From the NCBI GenBank assembly GCA_946410555.1, contig CAMKAT010000012.1:1-35868 (forward strand): a stretch of DNA of 35,868 bases. Reading direction: 5' to 3'. Below are positions 24,363-31,921 of this stretch, piece after piece. Position 1 is the first letter of the stretch; every line of letters starts with the position of its first letter. The DNA comes from an uncultured Caryophanales bacterium. GTDB lineage: Bacteria; Bacillota_I; Bacilli_A; RF39; UBA660. Made by a program: the position numbers and the translations under genes. The notes beneath the pieces were generated by a model. The model was not told the DNA's origin, did no database searches, and saw nothing but the letters and a program-made list of their open reading frames with translations.

Positions 24363-25107
24363 ACATATCACCAATATTAAAACCTTTCCTATATAAATAT
24401 GATTTTACTTTTAAATCTAATTCATATCCCGAATACTTTTTAGAGTATTTATTATAAGCTTTTTCTCTTTCCTTTTTAATAATATCTGTATCATTAAAAG
24501 TAATAGAATTTAAAACACTTAAAATAACTTCCTTATTATAGCCTAAATTGATTAAACTAAAAAGTATTTTTCTCTTTAAATAATTACTTCCTTTATCTTT
24601 ATTTACCTTAATCTTCTTATTTATTATATTTTCTATTCTTTTATTTAAATCTACCTTAGATAAAATAGTATCTAAAGTCTCATCAATTAAGTTTATATCT
24701 AAATCTAAATTAATCAATTCTTGTTTGATTTTAAATGGTCCTTTATCACTTAAATTAATTGAATCGTTGATATATGACTTGATATAAACATAATCATTTA
24801 AATAAGAATCATTATATAATTTATCAATTACTCTATCAATAATATTCTTATCTACATTCTTTTTAGATAAATATGTTCTAACTTCTTTTTCACATCTTAA
24901 TCTATTTTGAATATACTTAAGACTTATATAATAATATGTTAAAAAATCATTATATTCTAACAAATCATTAAAAGACGATTTATCAATTTCATTCTTAAGT
25001 CCTAAAGAATATTTAAGTAAAACATCATCATATAGAATATACTCTATATCATCAATAATAACTTTATACTTATTAGATTTATCTTTTATTATTTTAGTTA
25101 CTTTCAT
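24352..25107 (-). CDS. recX: Regulatory protein RecX
   Basis: A 251-residue RecX-type protein, which binds RecA filaments and limits recombination and the SOS response. It is built of repeated three-helix units: SLKYIQNRLRCEKEVRTYLSKK, NDSYLNDYVYIKSYINDSI, KGPFKIKQELINLDLD and a C-terminal YELDLKVKSYLYRKGFN. The N-terminal 50 residues form the beta-rich extension common in Bacillota RecX. First gene of a four-gene operon. recA is not nearby. Ribosome site GGAAGGA. Confidence 0.87.
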   Translation of the reverse strand: MKVTKIIKDKSNKYKVIIDDIEYILYDDVLLKYSLGLKNEIDKSSFNDLLEYNDFLTYYYISLKYIQNRLRCEKEVRTYLSKKNVDKNIIDRVIDKLYNDSYLNDYVYIKSYINDSINLSDKGPFKIKQELINLDLDINLIDETLDTILSKVDLNKRIENIINKKIKVNKDKGSNYLKRKILFSLINLGYNKEVILSVLNSITFNDTDIIKKEREKAYNKYSKKYSGYELDLKVKSYLYRKGFNIGDMYEE

Positions 25108-25125
25108 ATTTTTCCTTCCAAGTAG

Positions 25126-25134
25126 ATTATACCA
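25126..25134 (-). promoter_or_regulatory. recX operon promoter, extended -10
   Basis: Minus strand TGGTATAAT, about 18 bases upstream of the ATG. Overlaps one arm of a 9-bp inverted repeat (25128-25136). Confidence 0.6.
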
Positions 25135-25175
25135 TACTTACAAGGCTTTATTAACAGTTCAAGAGTTATGGTATA
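25128..25175. repeat. Inverted repeat flanking the recX promoter
   Basis: tataccata at 25128-25136 and its exact complement tatggtata at 25167-25175, 30 bases apart. One arm lies in the recX -10 region. Could be a looping operator or a chance A/T-rich match. Confidence 0.35.
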
Positions 25176-25182
25176 CAGAAAT

Positions 25183-25208
25183 AAAAAAACTGGTTAATTA
25201 ACCAGTTT
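25183..25208 (-). terminator. Intrinsic terminator of the envelope operon
   Basis: Perfect inverted repeat with arms 25187-25195 and 25200-25208 (loop of 4 or fewer), T run on the minus strand at 25183-25189. Shares two bases with the TAA stop at 25207-25209. Confidence 0.8.
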
Positions 25209-28200
25209 AATTATTATATTGAATATAATTACAACGACTTTGAGATTCTTCACCATAGCAATCCCAATGTACTTTCTTACGAGCACTTGATAATGCAGAA
25301 TCACCTAATGGTTTAATATCTAATTTAAATTGTTTTGTTTTAAATTTAAGAACTCCATCTTTATAATAATTTTCAATAAAGTTACTATGATATTTCTTAA
25401 CTAATGGACTAGTTTCAGTATAAGAACCAGTATCAGGAGAAATATCGTTGTAATTATTTACATATGAATTATAATTCTTAATTTCATTTAAAGCTTTAGA
25501 ACTTAATTCAAATTCATAAGTAATTCTACTTGGATCATATAAAGTATCATTCTTACTTGTATCTTCGATTTCTTTTAAGGCTCCAGTACCTCTATTAGTA
25601 CCGAACCAGTTGTAAGCATATCTAACACTATTTCCATTAGAATCTTTTCCAACAGGAGCATTAGAAATATCATATTTGTCTTTACTATTTCTGCTTGTTC
25701 CAGGGAATAACTTAGTAGAATCAACAACCTTAAATGTATAAGTTAAAGAATCATCTACAGTTTTATCGCAGCTTCCACCTTCACAACATTTTTTAGACCA
25801 TTCGTTGTTGCTTCCATCTTCATTAGTAACTACTAAATCAGTAGGACAACCTTTAATCTTAACTAAGTCTGATTCAACTTTCATTGTACAGTAGAAGTTA
25901 ACTCCATCATTATTAGCTTCATTTGCACAAGTTTTACCGTTTTCAAAATAACTATCAAATTTACCATTTGAACCAATCGATAAATTCAACCACTTAGTTT
26001 GATATGTACCATAAATAGTAGAATGTTGAACATATTCACGACCATCGTATTTAGTATATGCCCATTTTAACGGATTAGATTCACTAAATTCAGTATATCC
26101 ACCATAAGGATAAACAGTATATTTACTATTATTATTAGGATATTTATAAATACAATCATATGTATATAAAGTATCTGAAGTATATTTTTGTTTATATAAT
26201 TGTCTATAAGGTTGAATAAATGGATTAACTTCTCTAACACAATCACCAACATATCTATTAGTAGAAACACATTTTAATTCAGTAAAGAAACTAAAGTTCT
26301 TAATTTGCGCATCAACTTTCTCGTTATGATTATATCTTGGAGAAATAACTCCACCTACACCACGATAATCACTTCCATATTCACCAGTAGCATTATAGTT
26401 ACATTCAGCTTTTAAATCAACAATATGATCATCACTATCAACAATGCTTTGGAAGTTAACATAAGCTACAAACCATTCAAATGAAATATCATTTTGAGTA
26501 ATTTTCTTTTTAATATATTCAGTAGTAGATCCTTTACCATTAATAAAGTAATTATCACATAACTCTAAATCAACTTTCATTTGATTCAATTGAGCCATAA
26601 GTGTACTATAAATGGATTTATATGTATTAGCAGTTGAATAATAACTATTCATAGTTCCATTATAAGAATTTTTAATATCAGGTAAAGAAGGTGGCGTAAA
26701 GTGTTGTCTTTGAGCTGAAGCATGACATGTAGCCTGATTATATTCTGGATAACCATTAGGATAATACTCACCAGTCCTATACCAAGTAGATGCTTCACAA
26801 CCAACACTACTTGGGAAATCATCAGCAGAAGGACTATCGCCAACCCAATCTAGTTCATATAAACCTCCGAAATTGCCAGAACTATTTTGAGAACCACCAT
26901 CAACAATTTCAAATCCACGGAATCTATCAACATAATCTACATTATTATCATAACTAATTTGTACAGTTTTATAAGAATAAACATGATAATTACTAGGAAT
27001 ATCCTTTTTATAACTATAAGTATAAGTCTTAGTTCTTGAATCACCACATGTTGCATATCCATGACCAGTATCACAACCTCCTGAATAAGAAACAGAAGCG
27101 TCCATAGTTCTTGTACCAGGATTATTAACTTCATCTAGTGTATCTTTATAAGCATAATAAGAATTTATACTATATTGATAACTATTGAAAGCATCTCTAG
27201 CTTGTTTAGTTAAATTTAAATATTTCTTTAACCATTTATTATAATAAATAATATTTCTACAAGACATATTACCATGAACATATGGTCCATAAGTATCTCC
27301 ACTTGGAGTACTACGAGAAGTTAATTGGAAATATTTACCATTACGTCCGTTAGAAGCTCCAGGCAAATCAACATATGCTCTTTCAGTACAATATGTTTGA
27401 CAATATTCATTAATATGTTCTGATTGATCGGTAGCGTAAGTACTAGATTTTCCATCAAATGCTTCAGGAACATTAATATTATTATCACGACTATCAACTT
27501 TTCCATCATCAGAAATTAAACATCCTTTTAAATCACAGAAAACTTCATTTAATGATGGTTCAGTTACACTTGAAGTAGTAGATTCAGAACAACAAAGATG
27601 TACATCTGGTTTAATTTCTGTACTAACATTACATTCATCAGTACATCCATTATTATCACAAACATCCTTTTTAACATTTCCAGGAATAGCTAATTTAAAT
27701 TGTGCATTATTAGCTCCAAGTTTTTTACTAGATGTACTTCCACCAGCATTAGGCATTGATAATGATTGTAATACATCTGTAGGAATGTAAGCTAAGAACT
27801 CTTGTTCAGTGTAATATAATTGTGCTCCAGATTGACTTGAAGGAATACATTTATATAAACCACCACTTGATGGTTGATAACTTACAACAAATTCAGGTTC
27901 ACATTTACCATTAGCATCTAAAGTAAATTGAATTGTACCTTCGCTAGCACCAGGTGCCCAATTAACAGTAACTCCACCATAACAGTTAGAAGTACAACTA
28001 AAGTTTGGTGCAACACTTAAAGGTGAACTAGAAGTTACCCTAGCAGTTACTTTAGCTCCAGCGCTTGTAATATAAGTAGCAGTAAATTTAACATTAGTTA
28101 AATCAATGCCAGGATTTACACTAGTTGATCCTCCGCCAGCATTAGAATTAACAATATTCATTGCTTGTTGTACATAAGATGATCCACCAACTTCTTTAAT

Positions 28201-28668
28201 TCTATTCCATCCTGATTGAGCTAAAGCACTCATACCATATTTACCTTTTGTTAAACCACTTTGAGCTGCTAAATAACGAACAGCTAAATCTCTAGATACT
28301 TGATTATATTTAACAGAATTCTCGTAAATATTAGAAATTGTTTGATTACTAATAGGATCACAACTCATATAGTGGTGTTTTAAATTAACACCAGGATCTA
28401 TACAAGTAACTTCAATCTTTTTTCCCCCAATAGAACCACTATATCTAATCGTAGGAATATAGTATTCATAATATTCAGAAGTAGAACCTACCTCTCTATT
28501 AAGACTAGCTTCTTTTTCAGGGTCTCCTTGACTTTTAGGTGTAGTATAATGGATATTCTTTGTTAGAGAAACTCCACCACCATCAATTTTAACTACAACA
28601 GTTCCAGCATTAACTTTAAATAAAGGAATAAAGCATAATACTAATAATATTCTTAAAATTCTCTTCAT
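25207..28668 (-). CDS. Large Cys-rich secreted protein, possible thioester-domain adhesin
   Basis: A 1153-residue extracellular protein with a signal peptide at 1-21 (ends KVNA-G). The mature protein has roughly 33 cysteines, many in pairs or CxxxxC spacing (CDNNGCTDEC, CCEGGSC), and is rich in Tyr, Ser and Asn. The N-terminal region has VTCIDPG (Cys89) and LAAQSG (Gln136), which resembles the Cys-Gln arrangement of thioester (TED) adhesin domains; this is only a suggestion. No LPxTG signal, membrane anchor or known repeat is visible at the C-terminus, which ends in a Cys-containing strand. The start overlaps the upstream membrane protein by ATGA, and the gene is last in an operon with a pilin-like and a bitopic membrane protein, so it is probably held at the surface by them. 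Confidence 0.7.
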   Translation of the reverse strand: MKRILRILLVLCFIPLFKVNAGTVVVKIDGGGVSLTKNIHYTTPKSQGDPEKEASLNREVGSTSEYYEYYIPTIRYSGSIGGKKIEVTCIDPGVNLKHHYMSCDPISNQTISNIYENSVKYNQVSRDLAVRYLAAQSGLTKGKYGMSALAQSGWNRIKEVGGSSYVQQAMNIVNSNAGGGSTSVNPGIDLTNVKFTATYITSAGAKVTARVTSSSPLSVAPNFSCTSNCYGGVTVNWAPGASEGTIQFTLDANGKCEPEFVVSYQPSSGGLYKCIPSSQSGAQLYYTEQEFLAYIPTDVLQSLSMPNAGGSTSSKKLGANNAQFKLAIPGNVKKDVCDNNGCTDECNVSTEIKPDVHLCCSESTTSSVTEPSLNEVFCDLKGCLISDDGKVDSRDNNINVPEAFDGKSSTYATDQSEHINEYCQTYCTERAYVDLPGASNGRNGKYFQLTSRSTPSGDTYGPYVHGNMSCRNIIYYNKWLKKYLNLTKQARDAFNSYQYSINSYYAYKDTLDEVNNPGTRTMDASVSYSGGCDTGHGYATCGDSRTKTYTYSYKKDIPSNYHVYSYKTVQISYDNNVDYVDRFRGFEIVDGGSQNSSGNFGGLYELDWVGDSPSADDFPSSVGCEASTWYRTGEYYPNGYPEYNQATCHASAQRQHFTPPSLPDIKNSYNGTMNSYYSTANTYKSIYSTLMAQLNQMKVDLELCDNYFINGKGSTTEYIKKKITQNDISFEWFVAYVNFQSIVDSDDHIVDLKAECNYNATGEYGSDYRGVGGVISPRYNHNEKVDAQIKNFSFFTELKCVSTNRYVGDCVREVNPFIQPYRQLYKQKYTSDTLYTYDCIYKYPNNNSKYTVYPYGGYTEFSESNPLKWAYTKYDGREYVQHSTIYGTYQTKWLNLSIGSNGKFDSYFENGKTCANEANNDGVNFYCTMKVESDLVKIKGCPTDLVVTNEDGSNNEWSKKCCEGGSCDKTVDDSLTYTFKVVDSTKLFPGTSRNSKDKYDISNAPVGKDSNGNSVRYAYNWFGTNRGTGALKEIEDTSKNDTLYDPSRITYEFELSSKALNEIKNYNSYVNNYNDISPDTGSYTETSPLVKKYHSNFIENYYKDGVLKFKTKQFKLDIKPLGDSALSSARKKVHWDCYGEESQSRCNYIQYNN

Positions 28669-29492
28669 TGATACATCACCATACGCTTTCTTTTGCTTCT
28701 ATATATAAAGAAAATAATAACAATAATTAATAGAACACTTATAATACCAATAACAATATATAAAACTATGTTAGAAGATTTCTTTTCTTCTTTCTCTTCA
28801 GTTTCACTAGAACTTTTAATTTCATAATCTTTTGATTTCTTAGATAAATCTACATTGTTATAAATTAATGTATCACATACAGCATCAGTACTGTCTTTAC
28901 AAACTAATAAACCAGAGAATTGATTATAAGCAGGAGTTGTAAAACTAAACTCTCTTACTAATACATCTTTGCAAGATTCATTAATTGAATAAATCTTAGC
29001 AGTATATTCAACTAAATTCCCAGTATAAGTAGTTATAAAAGAACTATTATCTTTATCAACAGTATATGTATTTTCATCAGAATCATTAGTAATAAGAATT
29101 TTAAAATTATCAGTTACATTAGAAAACTTAACATCATAAGCATAAACATAAGAATCACCATAAACTTCTTCCTCTTCCGAGTTTTCTAAGTCTAATAAAT
29201 GTTCTTCTTCTTTTACTTCAGTAGTTTTAAGTTCTACATTAATCTTACTTAATTCATCTTTAATCTTTTTAATATAATCAGAATCACAACTAATAGAATA
29301 TGTTAGTGTTTTATCATTAACATCTAATCCATATTTATCTTTAGGTTGATCATCATTCTTTTTGTTATCTGATGGATTATAATTAAAAATTATTAATAAT
29401 ACTACAATTAGAACGAATAATATAAAACCACCAGTAATAGGTTTAAGATATTCTCTATTAAATCTTTTTCTTTCTTTCTTCAACTTCTTCAT
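28665..29492 (-). CDS. Membrane protein with extracellular Cys domain and two terminal helices
   Basis: A 275-residue protein not recognised as a known family. It has a basic N-terminus, a first membrane helix at about 22-42 (FILFVLIVVLLIIF), an extracellular region of about 190 residues, and a second helix near 240-262 followed by a basic end. The extracellular part carries the pattern KIYSINESC, then VREFSFTTPAYNQF, then two more cysteines. The same pattern occurs in the 229-residue protein at 30025-30714, so the two share a domain. Middle gene of a three-gene operon; overlaps the next gene by 4 bases (ATGA). A role in anchoring or exporting the large Cys-rich protein is inferred. Confidence 0.68.
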   Translation of the reverse strand: MKKLKKERKRFNREYLKPITGGFILFVLIVVLLIIFNYNPSDNKKNDDQPKDKYGLDVNDKTLTYSISCDSDYIKKIKDELSKINVELKTTEVKEEEHLLDLENSEEEEVYGDSYVYAYDVKFSNVTDNFKILITNDSDENTYTVDKDNSSFITTYTGNLVEYTAKIYSINESCKDVLVREFSFTTPAYNQFSGLLVCKDSTDAVCDTLIYNNVDLSKKSKDYEIKSSSETEEKEEKKSSNIVLYIVIGIISVLLIIVIIFFIYRSKRKRMVMYQ

Positions 29493-29498
29493 AACAAA

Positions 29499-29957
29499 TT
29501 ACCATTTTCCTTCACTTTTTAATTTATCCACATCAGCATTTCTATATTCACCAGTTGTATAAAGTGCACCAGCAATTCTGTTTGTAACTTGTTTAGCACC
29601 ATCATTATTTGTAAATAGAAGGTTACTACCATCACCATAAGCAGTTACAGAAACAACAGCATAAGGAGGGTCCTCATAAATATCATAAAAAGTTACTTTA
29701 TAATGTTTATTAATATTAACTTGTTCACCAAATCTTCTTAAGAAGTTTTCAGTAAATTTTTCACCATTCATTCTAATTACATTATTATCAGAATAATATC
29801 CGAAATCTACAGAATCATACATAGCAGCTTCCATAGAGTTTTTAATTAAATAATAATCTTGTTCACTAGTAGTTGTTAAGTTTTGCATAAGAACCATTAC
29901 AGACATAATAGAAATACCTAAAACTACTATCCAATAACCCCAAACACTCTCTTTCAT
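29499..29957 (-). CDS. Pilin-like small membrane-anchored protein
   Basis: A 152-residue protein: one N-terminal helix (WGYWIVVLGISIMSVMVLMQ) directly after a short MKESV leader, then a helix and a beta-rich C-terminal domain. This is the shape of TadE-like or pseudopilin proteins. It lacks the Glu at position 5 of a processed type IV prepilin, so cleavage by the prepilin peptidase nearby is doubtful. I think it resembles a DUF5411-type family, but cannot confirm. First gene of the envelope operon; AAGGTGATAG ribosome site; promoter at 29991. Confidence 0.65.
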   Translation of the reverse strand: MKESVWGYWIVVLGISIMSVMVLMQNLTTTSEQDYYLIKNSMEAAMYDSVDFGYYSDNNVIRMNGEKFTENFLRRFGEQVNINKHYKVTFYDIYEDPPYAVVSVTAYGDGSNLLFTNNDGAKQVTNRIAGALYTTGEYRNADVDKLKSEGKW

Positions 29958-29990
29958 TCTATCACCTTACTCTTATTGTATTATTTTATT

Positions 29991-29999
29991 ATTATATCA
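29991..29999 (-). promoter_or_regulatory. Promoter of the pilin-like/Cys-rich operon, extended -10
   Basis: Minus strand TGATATAAT, about 34 bases upstream of the ATG; no clear -35. The preceding gene has no obvious terminator, so read-through may also contribute. Confidence 0.58.
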
Positions 30000-30024
30000 T
30001 AAACAATTATAAACTTATATAAAA

Positions 30025-30714
30025 TTAGAACTCAGCATCCTTAATTTTTTTATAAGATAAATAAATATAAATAATATCAATAATAATTCCTAAACCTAAT
30101 CCTATAAGTATATAAACTCTATATTGTTTATAAAGATCTAATATTGTAACTAAGTTACTTTTCTCACCACTATCATCAACACTTTTCATAGTAGTAGTTT
30201 TATTAAATTCAGCTCTAATATTTTTAATAATAGTATCTTCATCTACTTTAAAATCACTACTAATCCATTCTTTACAATAATAGTAATCTTTCATTTTCTC
30301 ATACTTACATTCATCCATAGAAACATAAAAAGGATTCTTTTTAGGTTTAACTAAAGTAAATGATCTAACCTTTGAAATACAACCTTCACTACCATTAACA
30401 TATATATCAAATTGATATTTAAAAGTAGTATCTAAATTATAATCTTTAAATGAAGGATCAACTCCATCTAAATTAACTAAAGATTGTATTTTTCCACTTT
30501 CATCTGTGTATGATAAAAAAGTACTTTCATCAATATTATAGGCAGTAATTAAAAAATAATTAACTCCATTTTCATCTGTCTTAAATTCATAAGATGCCGT
30601 AATTTTAGTAGCATTCGTAGAAAGATTAACTTTCTCTTTAGCACTACACTCTAAAGCATATGTGGAACTAATAAAAGAAAAACAAATTAATATTAAAAAT
30701 AATACTTTTTTCAT
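30025..30714 (-). CDS. Exported membrane-anchored protein with Cys domain
   Basis: A 229-residue protein with a signal peptide at 1-20 (ends TYA-L), an extracellular domain, and a C-terminal membrane helix at about 199-220 followed by KKIKDAEF. The extracellular domain contains DIYVNGSEGC, then VRSFTLVKPKKNPF, then two cysteines, matching the pattern in the 275-residue protein at 28665-29492. Function unknown. Monocistronic with a -35/-10 promoter immediately downstream of the ncRNA terminator. It lies just upstream of the pilin-like operon and probably belongs to the same surface system. Confidence 0.7.
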   Translation of the reverse strand: MKKVLFLILICFSFISSTYALECSAKEKVNLSTNATKITASYEFKTDENGVNYFLITAYNIDESTFLSYTDESGKIQSLVNLDGVDPSFKDYNLDTTFKYQFDIYVNGSEGCISKVRSFTLVKPKKNPFYVSMDECKYEKMKDYYYCKEWISSDFKVDEDTIIKNIRAEFNKTTTMKSVDDSGEKSNLVTILDLYKQYRVYILIGLGLGIIIDIIYIYLSYKKIKDAEF

Positions 30715-30733
30715 CTATTCCACCTCTATTATA

Positions 30734-30762
30734 AGTATAGCAAAGAGGGTCTATAAACTCAA
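30734..30762 (-). promoter_or_regulatory. Promoter of the 229-aa membrane protein gene
   Basis: Minus strand TTGAGT (30757-30762), 17 bp, TATACT (30734-30739). An overlapping TATAAT (30728-30733) is poorly spaced. Confidence 0.55.
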
Positions 30763-30785
30763 TAAACGTAACCTTAATTTTAGGC

Positions 30786-30819
30786 AAACAAAAAACATAT
30801 TGCTGACAACAATATGTTT
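30786..30819 (-). terminator. Intrinsic terminator of the ncRNA
   Basis: Stem 30793-30802 with 30810-30819 (aaacatattg/caatatgttt, loop of 7), followed on the minus strand by TTTTTTGTTTG. No protein gene ends nearby, so it must end a non-coding transcript. Confidence 0.8.
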
Positions 30820-31189
30820 CGAGTTTTTAAGATAAACTATTAATCTAAGAATGTCAGTTCCTGATTAACAATTCCATATCCCTTAAAATTGAGTTTCTTT
30901 CTCATGTGCACACATACTTAGTATCAAGATATGACCTTCACGGCATCAACACAATACCAAAGTCGCTCCAATATTGTCTTCAACAATACGAGCAACTAAC
31001 TAGGTTATTCATGTATGTATTTTTTATACATATTATATAACTACCCGTTATTAATATGTTTATATACATTACATATTTGATCAAGTAATTTTAAATTATA
31101 TTTTTTCAGTTTACTTGTTTGGATAAGTAACCGATTATAATTTTTAAATTACCTTTTATTTTTTAAACCTAGTATATTGCTTACTAAGT
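30786..31189 (-). ncRNA. Probable structured non-coding RNA of about 400 nt, family not identified
   Basis: This is the only stretch over 300 bases without a gene. It is bounded by the best promoter in the window (TTGACA-17-TATATT at 31196-31224) and by an intrinsic terminator at 30786-30819. The 3' half is less A/T-rich than other intergenic DNA and carries strong helices: gtcgctc+atattgt (30962-30968, 30971-30977) pairing with acaatac+gagcaac (30983-30996); tatgtat/atacata (31014-31020/31026-31032); cttaaaa/ttttaag (30882-30888/30825-30831) enclosing gattaa/ttaatc (30863-30868/30840-30845). No open frame with a ribosome site is convincing. I find no signature of tmRNA, RNase P RNA, SRP RNA, T-box or the riboswitch classes I know. 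The 5' end is estimated from the promoter; the A/T-rich first 150 bases may be a leader. Confidence 0.6.
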
Positions 31190-31195
31190 AATTAT

Positions 31196-31224
31196 AATAT
31201 ACAACCTCACTTATTTAATGTCAA
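31196..31224 (-). promoter_or_regulatory. Strong promoter of the ncRNA
   Basis: Minus strand TTGACA (31219-31224), exactly 17 bp, TATATT (31196-31201). This is the only perfect -35 hexamer I noticed at proper spacing in the window. Confidence 0.72.
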
Positions 31225-31246
31225 CAATATTTATGAAAAAATTTTT

Positions 31247-31921
31247 TTATTTTTTTCTTAAATTTGTTTGTGTATATTTATTGCACATAATTACGTACTC
31301 TTCTAAAATTTTTGAATCTTTAGAAAATAAATTTTTATCAAAAACTTTATCGTTCATTTTAAAATCTTGAAGAAAATATCTTGATGGTGAAACTAATTTT
31401 GCAATACTAATTAAATCATCCAACTCATGAATATTAAAAACTGTAGTTCTAAACTCATGTTCAATTCTAGAATTCTTAATTAATTCAACAGATAATAAAA
31501 TATCATCAATATTATTATTTGTATTAGTAACCATTTTATATTTCAAAGGATCATTTTTAATGTCCATAGCTATATAATCTACTAAAGAGTTTTGAATTAA
31601 ATATTCAATCATCTTAGGATTAGTACCATTAGTATCAAGTTTAACCAAGAAACCTAAATCTTTTATTTTTTTAATAAATTCCGGTAAATCATTATTAATT
31701 GTAGGTTCACCACCAGTAATAACTACTCCATCAATTTTACCTATCCTAGATTTTAAAAACTCAAATAATTCTTCTTCACTTATTCTTCCATTACTTTTAA
31801 CTTTTAAGTCAGAATTATAACAGTAACTACAATTCATGTTACATCCAGATAAAAATATAATCGAAGACACTTTCCCAGGATAATCAAGTAAACTTAATTT
31901 ATTTAAATCATAAATATTCAT
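31247..31921 (-). CDS. nrdG: Anaerobic ribonucleotide reductase activating protein-like radical SAM enzyme
   Basis: A 224-residue radical SAM activase of the NrdG2 (PflA-related) type, which puts a glycyl radical on a partner enzyme using SAM and a 4Fe-4S cluster. The N-terminal LSLLDYPGKVSSIIFLSGC is characteristic of this subfamily. The cluster motif is CNMNCSYC (Cys27, Cys31, Cys34), followed by VVITGGEPT and LDTNGTNP. No nrdD or other glycyl-radical enzyme lies in the window. The ATG overlaps the stop of the DUF2207-like gene by one base (TAATG), so it is co-transcribed with the pilus-type genes. No convincing terminator: after the stop there is only an A7/T7 hairpin. Confidence 0.85.
   Translation of the reverse strand: MNIYDLNKLSLLDYPGKVSSIIFLSGCNMNCSYCYNSDLKVKSNGRISEEELFEFLKSRIGKIDGVVITGGEPTINNDLPEFIKKIKDLGFLVKLDTNGTNPKMIEYLIQNSLVDYIAMDIKNDPLKYKMVTNTNNNIDDILLSVELIKNSRIEHEFRTTVFNIHELDDLISIAKLVSPSRYFLQDFKMNDKVFDKNLFSKDSKILEEYVIMCNKYTQTNLRKK

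Noticed and set aside
26067-27509. Short minus-strand frames inside the 1153-residue gene (26067-26270, 26649-26843, 26937-27134, 27321-27509)
   Set aside because: They are alternate frames of a continuous, clearly coding secreted protein and are composed of A/T-driven Leu/Ile/Met runs.
30786-31189. Identity of the gap RNA as tmRNA, RNase P RNA, SRP RNA or T-box
   Set aside because: Size fits the first two, but the tRNA-like CCA end and tag frame, the GGAAAGTC-type RNase P core, the SRP GGAA helix and the T-box sequence are all absent.
31111-31191. aagtaa repeats and a TTATCCAAA near-match to a DnaA box as a replication origin
   Set aside because: One imperfect DnaA box and short A/T repeats in A/T-rich DNA are expected by chance, and no dnaA/dnaN genes or strand switch are nearby.
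31235-31257. Hairpin gaaaaaa/ttttttc around the nrdG-like stop codon as a terminator
   Set aside because: The stem is almost pure A:T with a 9-base loop, and the T run is the 3' arm itself, so it would terminate poorly. Noted only because the TAA lies in its loop.
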